Source: an uncultured Christensenellaceae bacterium (GTDB lineage: Bacteria; Bacillota; Clostridia; Christensenellales; Christensenellaceae). Taken from it: a stretch of 10,402 nt of DNA. Numbering within the stretch: the stretch's first letter is position 1; every line of letters starts with the position of its first letter. Below are positions 1 to 6,400 of the stretch, in pieces. The stretch is from contig CAKSBK010000016.1 in assembly GCA_934438035.1 (NCBI GenBank), positions 1 through 10,402 of the forward strand, in the 5' to 3' direction. Under the pieces are notes generated by a model, which was not told the origin of the DNA, ran no database searches, and was given only the letters and a program-made list of their open reading frames with translations. The translations under genes and the position numbers were made by a program.

Positions 1-1
1 G

Positions 2-211
2 ATTATATGGGGAAGCCTTTCGATTGTTGCGCTTACCTCTTCCGGGCTTTCGGCTTTCGGGGGAACCTCGGTTGCGTTAAAGCTGCTTCCGTTCATAATT
101 TCATTAATACAGAATATTCTGCCCGTTGCAATAATAGTTTTTGCCGTGTTTACATTGCTGTTTGTTATTGCCGCGCTGCTTTACAAAATAAGGCGCTCTT
201 TAAAGGGCTGA
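2..211 (+). CDS. C-terminal fragment of an integral membrane protein (5' end outside window)
   Basis: The reading frame open from base 2 to the TGA at 209-211 gives 69 residues of a membrane protein whose beginning lies before the window. It holds a hydrophobic stretch at fragment residues about 40-62 (ILPVAIIVFAVFTLLFVIAA), preceded by a shorter apolar stretch, and ends in a basic tail (YKIRRSLKG), as expected for a last membrane helix with a cytoplasmic end. The frame at 7-216 that begins with an ATG is a shadow: it is rich in Cys and Arg and has no ribosome binding site. The next gene starts 18 bases downstream, so this is probably the same operon. A flippase, polymerase or membrane glycosyltransferase would fit the locus, but the fragment shows no family motif, so no function is assigned. 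Confidence 0.6.
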   Translation: MIWGSLSIVALTSSGLSAFGGTSVALKLLPFIISLIQNILPVAIIVFAVFTLLFVIAALLYKIRRSLKG

Positions 212-229
212 GTTAAATAAGGAGAAAAG

Positions 230-646
230 ATGAAAAACGTATCGCATTATTATTTTAATAATCATCATGATACCTATGGGGATCTTATACCTATTGAGGC
301 GACAAAGGATATTCCCTTCGGAATAAAGAGAATATATTATATTTACAACGTTGCGGAAAATATGCGCAGAGGCTTTCATTCGCATTATCATCTTGAGCAG
401 ATGCTTATATGCGTGAGCGGAAGCGTAAAAATACTTACAAAAACACCTTATGAGGAGGAGGTAACGCTTCTTGATTCTCCTAATAAGGGGCTGTATATAG
501 GCGACATGGTGTGGAGAGAAATGTATGACTTTTCAAGCGACGCCGTTCTTTTGGTGCTCGCAAGCGAGTTTTATACGGTTTCGGATTATATAAGAGATTA
601 TAATAAATACGAAGAATTGGCTAAGGACTATTTCACTAAGGAGTAA
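230..646 (+). CDS. fdtA/qdtA: dTDP-4-dehydro-6-deoxyglucose 3,4-ketoisomerase (FdtA/QdtA cupin family), probably QdtA-like
   Basis: This 138-residue cupin has the full family length. It is predicted to convert dTDP-4-keto-6-deoxy-D-glucose to the 3-keto isomer in the cytoplasm, the step before 3-amination. Family features seen are the N-terminal GDLIPIEA and IPFGIKRIYYIYNV stretches, the catalytic HxH in RGFHSHYHLEQ (H50, H52), the strand LICVSGSVKI, the LDSPNKGLYIG loop, VWREM and the C-terminal SDYIRDYNKYEEL. Y16 (before Gly in DTYGDL) and R96 (in VWREM) sit where, from memory of published structural work, QdtA has Tyr17 and Arg97 while FdtA has Arg and His. That points to the gluco product leading to Qui3N. 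A strong AAGGAG site lies just before ATG 230. It is followed directly by the matching aminotransferase. The family call is firm; FdtA versus QdtA is a prediction. Confidence 0.93.
   Translation: MKNVSHYYFNNHHDTYGDLIPIEATKDIPFGIKRIYYIYNVAENMRRGFHSHYHLEQMLICVSGSVKILTKTPYEEEVTLLDSPNKGLYIGDMVWREMYDFSSDAVLLVLASEFYTVSDYIRDYNKYEELAKDYFTKE
637..643 (+). promoter_or_regulatory. Ribosome binding site pointing to an ATG at 650
   Basis: TAAGGAG sits six bases before ATG 650 and overlaps the end of the ketoisomerase gene (its stop is 644-646). No comparable site precedes the ATG at 683, where the aminotransferase frame opens without interruption. This is the evidence that translation normally begins at 650, nine codons ahead of the in-frame TAA. 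Confidence 0.7.
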
Positions 647-649
647 AAA

Positions 650-682
650 ATGAAAAACGTACCGTTTTCAACCTTTTAATAT
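650..682 (+). other. Interrupted N-terminal codons of the aminotransferase (9 codons, then in-frame TAA)
   Basis: From ATG 650 the frame reads MKNVPFSTF, then TAA at 677-679, then Tyr, then the ATG at 683, all in the same frame as the aminotransferase. A hydrophobic 'xPF' start followed about ten residues later by a Met/Tyr-His segment is the usual beginning of DegT/DnrJ/EryC1 sugar aminotransferases, so these codons look like the authentic N-terminus. The TAA is one base from AAA, CAA or GAA. Possible explanations are a nonsense mutation, a sequencing or assembly error, or a short leader coupled to reinitiation at 683, whose ATG lies three bases after the stop. Other genes here use TAA as a normal stop, so a changed genetic code is unlikely. 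Confidence 0.75.
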
Positions 683-1741
683 ATGCATGAAGATTTAAAG
701 GCTCAGATGACAAAAAAATTTGAAGAAATATATGACAAGGGATATTTTATCGGCGGAGACGAGCTTTCGTCTTTTGAAAAGGAATTTGCGGATTACCTCG
801 GAGTTAAACACTGCGTCGGCGTAGGCAACGGGCTTGAAGCCATTATTCTTGCCCTAAGAGCTCTCGGAATAGGCAAGGGAGACGAGGTTATAGTTCCCTC
901 AAATACATTTATTGCAACGGCTCTTGCGGTTTCTTACGTAAACGCAAGGCCTGTGCTTGTCGACCCGGACGAAAAAACATACAACCTTTCGGCGAAAGGT
1001 CTTAAAGAGGCGCTTACGGATAAAACGCGCGCGGTTATAGCCGTTCATCTTTACGGGCAGTCTGCCGATATGGACGAAATAACCGAGTTTTGCAGAGAAA
1101 ATAATTTAAAGCTCGTTGAAGACTGCGCTCAGGCGCACGGCGCGCTTTATAAGGGAAGAAAGATAGGCACCTTCGGAGACGCCGCTTGCTTCAGCTTTTA
1201 TCCCGGAAAGAATTTAGGCGCTTTGGGAGACGCGGGCGCCGTGGTTACAAACGACGGGGAAATTGCAAAGAAAGTAAGGGCGATTGCCAACTACGGTTCA
1301 GACAGAAAGTATCATCATATTTACAAAGGAACAAACAGCAGGCTTGACGAGCTTCAGGCGGGATTCTTGCGCTTAAAGCTTAAAAAGCTTGACGAATACA
1401 ACAGCTTCCGCTGCACGGTTGCGGAGAAATATTTAAAAGGTATCCATAACGATAAAATAAAATTGCCGGAAGTCGGAAAAGACAGAACGCATGTATGGCA
1501 TATTTTCCCGGTGCTCTGCGAGCAGAGAGACGAGCTTCAGGAATATTTAAAAGAGAACGGAATAGGAACTATCTGCCACTATCCCATTTCCATTGCGCGT
1601 CAGGAGGCTTACGCTGAGGACAAGCTTAACGACCTGCCCTTTGCAAGAAAGATTGCCGCTGAGGAATTGAGCCTTCCCATGTATTACGGAATGGACGACG
1701 AAACGGTAAGCTACGTTATAGACGTAATAAACAAGTTTTAA
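683..1741 (+). CDS. fdtB/qdtB: dTDP-3-amino-3,6-dideoxyhexose aminotransferase (DegT/DnrJ/EryC1 family, FdtB/QdtB type)
   Basis: This PLP-dependent aminotransferase is predicted to aminate the 3-keto-6-deoxyhexose nucleotide made by the preceding enzyme, with glutamate as the usual donor. The 352 residues from ATG 683 contain the fold-type I marks: GVGNGLEAI (about 46-54, cofactor phosphate region), the [12 protein letters not shown] loop, [10 protein letters not shown] (Asp147, pyridine-nitrogen contact), the Schiff-base lysine K176 in [17 protein letters not shown], and [12 protein letters not shown] (218-229). The pairing with an FdtA/QdtA isomerase supports the 3-amino specificity. The start is odd: the well-supported start at 650 is cut off by a TAA at 677-679, so the product made from 683 would lack 11 N-terminal residues of the usual fold. 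The catalytic core is intact. The gene may be functional through reinitiation, weakened, or a very recent pseudogene. The next gene starts 9 bases after the stop. Confidence 0.88.
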   Translation: MHEDLKAQMTKKFEEIYDKGYFIGGDELSSFEKEFADYLGVKHCVGVGNGLEAIILALRALGIGKGDEVIVPSNTFIATALAVSYVNARPVLVDPDEKTYNLSAKGLKEALTDKTRAVIAVHLYGQSADMDEITEFCRENNLKLVEDCAQAHGALYKGRKIGTFGDAACFSFYPGKNLGALGDAGAVVTNDGEIAKKVRAIANYGSDRKYHHIYKGTNSRLDELQAGFLRLKLKKLDEYNSFRCTVAEKYLKGIHNDKIKLPEVGKDRTHVWHIFPVLCEQRDELQEYLKENGIGTICHYPISIARQEAYAEDKLNDLPFARKIAAEELSLPMYYGMDDETVSYVIDVINKF

Positions 1742-1750
1742 GGAGAAAAT

Positions 1751-2284
1751 ATGAGATTAAGACCCTTAGAGGCAAAAGACGCGGAGGGCATGCTGTCGTG
1801 GATGCATGACGACAGCATAAACAGCATTTTTGCCGCGGATTTTAAAAGCTTTACAAAAGACAAGGTGCTTTCGTTTATAGAAAATTCTGACAAGAACAAA
1901 GATGATTTGCATTTGGCTTGTGTAAATGACGACGACGAATATTTAGGGACCGTGAGCTTAAAGCATATTGACAGAGAGGCAAAAAACGCGGAGTATGCCG
2001 TCAGCTTTTGCAAAAGAGCGCACGGTACGGGCGCCTCTTCGTTTGCGACGAAAGAGATTTTGAGAATCGCTTTTTACGAGCTTGGTTTAAAAAGGGTCTA
2101 TCTTAACGTAATTACGGAAAATAAAAGAGCGAATGCGTTTTATAAGAAAATAGGCTTTATTTACGAGGGAACGTTTAAAAAACATATACTTATAAACGGA
2201 GAGCTTAAGGACCTTAATTGGTATAGAATGCTTAAAGAAGAATTTGACGAGCTTTACGGCTCATGCGGGGAGGAAATTAGATGA
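1751..2284 (+). CDS. GNAT-family N-acetyltransferase, candidate amino-sugar nucleotide acetyltransferase
   Basis: This 177-residue protein of the RimJ/RimL-like GNAT group would transfer acetyl from acetyl-CoA to an amine. The acetyl-CoA pyrophosphate loop appears as RAHGTG (89-94, consensus R/QxxGxG/A). The family's C-terminal helix-strand pair appears as ENKRANAFYKKIGFIYEG (123-140), followed by a closing strand near NWYRM. AAGGAG lies just before ATG 1751. The TGA overlaps the next start in an ATGA. Between a 3-aminotransferase and a 4-aminotransferase, the likely substrate is one of their dTDP-amino-dideoxyhexoses. The acetyltransferases of characterised FdtABC/QdtABC pathways are left-handed beta-helix enzymes, while WecD, which acetylates dTDP-Fuc4N, is a GNAT, so either amino sugar is possible. 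Protein or peptide acetylation cannot be excluded. Confidence 0.8.
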   Translation: MRLRPLEAKDAEGMLSWMHDDSINSIFAADFKSFTKDKVLSFIENSDKNKDDLHLACVNDDDEYLGTVSLKHIDREAKNAEYAVSFCKRAHGTGASSFATKEILRIAFYELGLKRVYLNVITENKRANAFYKKIGFIYEGTFKKHILINGELKDLNWYRMLKEEFDELYGSCGEEIR

Positions 2285-3768
2285 AACAAAAGTGTAGCGA
2301 AGTGCTTGCGTTTTTAAAGAAGCACAAGCTGACGGTAATACTGTTTTTGGTTACGTTTACCGCTTTTTTGATATGGCTTGCGTCAAGGGGCTCTATGACG
2401 GACAGCTCGGGAGACGCTCAGGACATATGGAAAACGATAACGTCGTATTATTCGGGAGATATATATCCTTCTTACGTTCTGTATAAGGGATTTGTTTCGG
2501 TTTATCCGTATGTGTGGCTTTATCAGCTGGCGGTGCTGTTCGGTACAAACGAATTTTTCTTTGTAATGGTTTATCATGCTCTGCTGTTTACCTATATAAC
2601 GGTAATAGGCTTGCCGAATTTCATCAAATATCTTTTTGACTATGAGCCTAAATGGTGGCAGAGAATATTAATTATTCCTCTACTTTATTTAATTTGGGAC
2701 AAGACGGGCGCGCTTTCACAGCTAATGGTTGATTTGCCGAGCTGCGCAATATTTATGCTTGCGATAAATAGCGCGATAAAGATTGAAAACAAAACCGGCA
2801 TAAAGCGCGTTTTAAGCTCGCTTTATTTAGGATTTATCGCCTGCCTCGGAGCTTCCGTAAGCGGGCAATATTCCGTTGCGATGGTATGCGTTATAATTTT
2901 TGCGCTTGTAAAGCTCATCCCATTAAAGGTTTTAAAGGACAAGACGAAAAGGGGCAGCGCTCTTTTGTGCGTGCTTTTGCTTATAGTGGGCGCGGCTGTG
3001 GTTAAGCTTTTAGGATATTGGTTTGATTCTACGGTAATGAAGAGCTTTGAGGAGCAGGGCGTTACGTTTTTAAGCGGACAGTTCTGGCTTAACAGAGGTC
3101 TTTTATATATGATGGATAAGTCCCGCCTCTTCTACGGACCGACAATAGTAAGCCAAAGAGGCTTTGAGATTGTCGCAAAGCATTACGGCGGAGCGGAGCA
3201 GGCAAAAGCGGCAATTGAAGCCGCGGGAATGGGCGGCTCAACGTGGGGCGTGCTTGAATATTTAAAAATGGTGCTCCATTATCCCTTTGATTATATATGC
3301 CTTTATGTTGACAAGTTCTTTGCCTGCATATCTATTGATTTTCAGAGGAACAGCATCGCGGGGCTTACGTTAAGCTATACGGCGATATATCTTGCGCTTT
3401 ATTCCGCGATGAGGTATACGAAAAAAGCAAAGAATTTCTTTAACGCAAGATTTTGGCTTGTTATAGGCTGCCTTTTAACGGTTCTTCCCAACCTTGCGCT
3501 GTGCGTGGAAATGAGGTGCGAGATTTCGCTTCATTGCCTTATTTTCGGAACGGCGATATTAGGTCCCGTGCTGCCGGATATTTTCGGAGAGTTTGCTGCG
3601 GGAATAAAGCTTTGGCATAAAGAAAAGACGATAAAGTGCCTGGGCGAAAAGAAATTCCCCTGGGGACTTGTATTTTACGTGATATTTGTGCTCATATGCA
3701 TCGCGCATTACGGCGCTATGCTTGCGCAGTCCGGACTCGGAGAAAACACGCTTTTTAATTTATTTTAG
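2281..3768 (+). CDS. Polytopic membrane protein, possible GT-C-type membrane glycosyltransferase
   Basis: The 495 residues carry about ten to twelve predicted membrane helices, for example near 19-35, 92-115, 127-140, 147-166, 179-211, 226-245, 360-376, 390-409, 417-433 and 461-483. The first helix is followed by an acidic loop, MTDSSGDAQDIW (D41, D45, D48), and then SGDIYPSYVLYKG. An acidic loop after helix 1 is where GT-C enzymes, which use polyprenyl-phosphate sugars outside the membrane, place their catalytic or metal-binding acid. A long non-membrane stretch lies at about 246-328. I recognise no precise family, so GT-C is an inference from topology, this loop and the lipid-glycosyltransferase and flippase genes downstream. 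A repeat-unit polymerase is the main alternative. It starts within the stop of the acetyltransferase gene (ATGA), which suggests translational coupling. It ends in TAG, 36 bases before the next gene. Confidence 0.7.
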   Translation: MKQKCSEVLAFLKKHKLTVILFLVTFTAFLIWLASRGSMTDSSGDAQDIWKTITSYYSGDIYPSYVLYKGFVSVYPYVWLYQLAVLFGTNEFFFVMVYHALLFTYITVIGLPNFIKYLFDYEPKWWQRILIIPLLYLIWDKTGALSQLMVDLPSCAIFMLAINSAIKIENKTGIKRVLSSLYLGFIACLGASVSGQYSVAMVCVIIFALVKLIPLKVLKDKTKRGSALLCVLLLIVGAAVVKLLGYWFDSTVMKSFEEQGVTFLSGQFWLNRGLLYMMDKSRLFYGPTIVSQRGFEIVAKHYGGAEQAKAAIEAAGMGGSTWGVLEYLKMVLHYPFDYICLYVDKFFACISIDFQRNSIAGLTLSYTAIYLALYSAMRYTKKAKNFFNARFWLVIGCLLTVLPNLALCVEMRCEISLHCLIFGTAILGPVLPDIFGEFAAGIKLWHKEKTIKCLGEKKFPWGLVFYVIFVLICIAHYGAMLAQSGLGENTLFNLF

Positions 3769-3804
3769 AATAAAAAACAGTTTAAATATTACGGGAGCAG
3801 ATTT

Positions 3805-4935
3805 ATGATTAATTTTAATGTTCCGCCTTATGTGGGCACAGAGCTTGACTATATCAAGCAAGCGATTGAATCGAAAAAAATATGCGGAGACGGCGGCTTT
3901 ACAAAAAAATGCAACGCATGGTTAGAGGAGCGCTTTTCGGCGCAAAAGGTGCTTTTAACGACGAGCGGCACGACTGCGCTCGATATGGCGGCGCTTTTAT
4001 GCGATTTTAAGCCGGGCGACGAAGTGATTTTGCCGAGCTATACATTTTCGAGCACGGCGACCGCGGCTGTGTTGGGCGGCGCCAAGCTGGTGTTTGTCGA
4101 TATAAGAAAAGACACCATGAATATCGATGAAACTAAAATCGAAGCGGCGATTACTCCAAAAACAAAAGCGATAATTGCCGTGCATTATGCGGGCGTTGCT
4201 TGCGAAATGGATACCATTACGGATATCGCAAAAAGACACGGGCTTAAGGTCATTGAAGACGCCGCTCAGGGAGTTATGAGCACATATAAGGGAAGAGCTC
4301 TGGGAACGATAGGAGATCTCGGCTGCTACTCTTTTCATGAAACAAAGAATTATTCAATGGGCGAGGGCGGCGCGCTTGTTATAAACGACCCGGAATATAA
4401 CGACAGGGCGGAGATTTTAAGAGAGAAAGGAACCAACCGTTCACGCTTTTTCAGAGGTCAGGTGGATAAATACACATGGGTTGATTTCGGAGACAGCTAT
4501 CTTCCGAGCGAGCTTAACGCGGCTTATTTATGGGCTCAGCTCAATGCGGCGGATAAAATAAACGACGACCGCATGGCTTCGTGGAATTTTTATCACGACG
4601 AGCTTAAAGAGCTTGCGGACGCAGGAAAAATTGAGCTTCCCTTTATTCCGGAGGGCTGCGTTCATAATGCGCATATGTTCTATATAAAGTGCAAGGACCT
4701 TGAGGAGAGGACGAAGCTTATAAGCTATGCAAGAGAAAACGGCGTTCAGTTTGTTTTCCATTATGTTCCCCTTCATTCCGCTCCTGCGGGGCTTAAATTC
4801 GGCAGGTTTAACGGTAAAGACGAATACACAACCAAGGAAAGCGAAAGGCTGATGAGGCTTCCGATGTATTACGGCTTACCGAAAGAGGCTAAGGAGCAGG
4901 TTGTTAAGGTAATTAAAGATTTCTACAAATTTTAA
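3805..4935 (+). CDS. wecE: dTDP-4-amino-4,6-dideoxygalactose transaminase (WecE/RffA)
   Basis: This PLP enzyme aminates C4 of dTDP-4-keto-6-deoxy-D-glucose with glutamate to give dTDP-Fuc4N. In enterobacteria that feeds enterobacterial common antigen. The 376 residues match the enterobacterial enzyme nearly end to end from memory: NVPPYVGTELDYI at the start, KICGDGGFTKKC (25-36), HYAGVACEMDTI (127-138), EDAAQGVMSTYKGRALGTIG (151-170), Schiff-base lysine K181 in SFHETKNYS, REKGTNRSRFFRGQVDKYTW, NAHMFYIK, FHYVPLHSAP and TTKESERLMRLPMYY. No catalytic residue is missing. GGGAG precedes ATG 3805. It lies 36 bases after the membrane gene, still without a visible terminator. It is a second user of the same dTDP intermediate as the ketoisomerase and 3-aminotransferase upstream. 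The orthology call is firm; which glycan receives Fuc4N is unknown. Confidence 0.95.
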   Translation: MINFNVPPYVGTELDYIKQAIESKKICGDGGFTKKCNAWLEERFSAQKVLLTTSGTTALDMAALLCDFKPGDEVILPSYTFSSTATAAVLGGAKLVFVDIRKDTMNIDETKIEAAITPKTKAIIAVHYAGVACEMDTITDIAKRHGLKVIEDAAQGVMSTYKGRALGTIGDLGCYSFHETKNYSMGEGGALVINDPEYNDRAEILREKGTNRSRFFRGQVDKYTWVDFGDSYLPSELNAAYLWAQLNAADKINDDRMASWNFYHDELKELADAGKIELPFIPEGCVHNAHMFYIKCKDLEERTKLISYARENGVQFVFHYVPLHSAPAGLKFGRFNGKDEYTTKESERLMRLPMYYGLPKEAKEQVVKVIKDFYKF

Positions 4936-4955
4936 TTTATACGGAGGAAAATAAT

Positions 4956-5975
4956 ATGATAGTTGTCATCGGCGCAACGGGATTTATAGGCTGCTACACC
5001 GTCGAAAGGCTTATTAAAGCCGGTAAAAAAGTTTTTGCCACCGGCAGAAACGAAAAATTAGGCGAATTTGTAAAAAATATGGGCGCAGAATATGCTACGC
5101 TTGATATAACGAATAAAGAAGACTTTAAAAAGCTTCCCACTAAAGACGTTGAGGGCGTTATACTTTTGGCGGGTCTTCTTCCCGCAAATTCCAAAACGGA
5201 TATTTCCAAGGATGAAAACGCTGCGGATTATTTTGAAGTAAACGTGATAGGAACAATAAACGTTCTTGAATATTGCCGCAAAAACAACATTAGAAAACTC
5301 ATCTCCTGCTCTTCTTATTCCGACGTTTTCGGAGCATGGAAAAAGGGCTACGCCATAAAAGAAACGGAGCCGAGAGATTTCCATTTTACGGGAGATCATG
5401 CGGTATATGTAATTTCCAAAAACGCAGCTAACGACGTTATGGAATATTATAACCAGCAGCACGGAATGCAGTGCGCATGGTTCCGCTTCCCTCCGGTTTA
5501 CGGCGTGGGTCCTCATTCTTCTATTTATGTTAACGGAAAGCTCTATAAATCCGGTATACAGACGTTTATTGAAAACGCAGAGCAGGGCAAGGACATTGAA
5601 ATTTGGGGAGACCCGCATATTTCAAGAGACATTATATATGTAAAGGACGTTGCGGAGGCGTTTTTAAAGGCTATTGAAAGCGACAAGACCTACGGGCTTT
5701 ACAACATGACCTCAGGAACGGAGCTTGAGCTTGAAGATCAGGTTAAGGCGGTTATTGAGGTGTTTGGAAATCCCGAAAAGAAGAGCAAGATTGTCTACAG
5801 ACCCGAAAAGCCCAACAACACTCCTTCTTTTCTTTTTGACATGACAAAGGCGAAGGAGGATTTCGGCTTTGTTCCCAAGTATACGAATTATTTGGACATA
5901 ATGAAGGATTATAAAAAGGAGCTTGAAAGCGGCAGATGGGACACACTCATAAACAACCGTGAAAAGAGCGAGTAA
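4956..5975 (+). CDS. Extended SDR-family NAD(P)-dependent sugar-nucleotide epimerase/dehydratase/reductase
   Basis: The 339 residues form an extended short-chain dehydrogenase. The Rossmann GxxGxxG motif is GATGFIG (6-12) at the very N-terminus. LAGLLPAN is the strand-4 region, and NVIGTINVLEYC (96-107) follows. The catalytic Ser lies in SCSSYSDVFG (S119/S120) and the YxxxK pair is Y151/K155 in YVISK. FRFPPVYGVGP, then SRDIIYVKDVAEAFLKAI (about 223-241), complete the substrate half. Such enzymes oxidise, reduce, epimerise or dehydrate nucleotide sugars in the cytoplasm. It is not a standard RmlB or GalE by its N-terminal half. The Arg at GRN (29-31) after strand 2 suggests NADP use, weakly. 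Position after wecE makes a dTDP-sugar substrate likely, for instance a C4 reductase or an epimerase, but the sequence does not settle this. GGAGG lies ahead of ATG 4956. Confidence 0.85.
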   Translation: MIVVIGATGFIGCYTVERLIKAGKKVFATGRNEKLGEFVKNMGAEYATLDITNKEDFKKLPTKDVEGVILLAGLLPANSKTDISKDENAADYFEVNVIGTINVLEYCRKNNIRKLISCSSYSDVFGAWKKGYAIKETEPRDFHFTGDHAVYVISKNAANDVMEYYNQQHGMQCAWFRFPPVYGVGPHSSIYVNGKLYKSGIQTFIENAEQGKDIEIWGDPHISRDIIYVKDVAEAFLKAIESDKTYGLYNMTSGTELELEDQVKAVIEVFGNPEKKSKIVYRPEKPNNTPSFLFDMTKAKEDFGFVPKYTNYLDIMKDYKKELESGRWDTLINNREKSE

Positions 5976-5977
5976 GT

Positions 5978-6400
5978 ATGGATGAAAATAAGAAGAACGA
6001 AGATGTTAAGGTAATGAATGAATCCGCCCTTAATAAAAGCGCGGATTCAAAAAAGAAGATTAAAGTTAAAGATATACTTATTCTTCAGCTTATAGTTCTT
6101 GTTTATACTCTTTCCGGAGTTGCGGGAAAATTTGCCTCGGGAAATGAATTTCTTTCCTGGAGATTTATACTTTTTTACGGGCTTGAGCTCGTAATTTTGG
6201 GCGTATACGCTCTTTTATGGCAGCAGGCCATAAAGAAATTTGACCTTTCCGTGGCGTATGCAAACAGAGCGGTGGCAATTTTGTGGTCAATGCTTTGGGC
6301 GGTGCTGTTTTTCTCCGAAAAGATCAAAGTAACTAATATAATAGGCGTAATTATAATAATTGCGGGCACTATTATTATAAACGGTGACAAGCATGAATGA
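5978..6400 (+). CDS. Small DMT/EamA-like membrane protein, first half of an ArnE/ArnF-like pair
   Basis: The 140 residues have a charged, lysine-rich N-terminal extension of about 30 residues and then four predicted helices (about 33-49, 62-82, 93-113 and 117-135). The last two, with SVAYANRAVAILWSMLWAVLFFSEK followed by an apolar Ile-rich helix, are typical of the drug/metabolite transporter fold and of small EmrE/ArnE-like subunits. It starts 2 bases after the SDR stop with only a weak ribosome site, so it probably depends on coupling. A second in-frame ATG at 6014, with AAGG close by, is an alternative start that would remove most of the charged extension. Its end overlaps the next gene, another four-helix protein. 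The likely job is to flip a polyprenyl-phosphate sugar across the membrane as a heterodimer with that neighbour. That role is inferred from ArnE/ArnF and the glycosyltransferase beside it. Confidence 0.8.
   Translation: MDENKKNEDVKVMNESALNKSADSKKKIKVKDILILQLIVLVYTLSGVAGKFASGNEFLSWRFILFYGLELVILGVYALLWQQAIKKFDLSVAYANRAVAILWSMLWAVLFFSEKIKVTNIIGVIIIIAGTIIINGDKHE

Noticed and set aside
677..679. TAA read as a sense codon through an altered genetic code
   Set aside because: TAA terminates several other genes here at their expected family lengths, including wecE and metY, so reassignment is unlikely.
5058..5618. 186-codon minus-strand frame inside the SDR gene
   Set aside because: It lies wholly opposite a gene with intact SDR motifs, its product is rich in Cys, Phe and Arg without domain features, and no ribosome site is seen.
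6384..6392. GTG at 6384 as the start of the second small membrane protein
   Set aside because: The GTG is part of GGTGA, which is well placed as ribosome site for ATG 6393. The extra three residues add no family feature.
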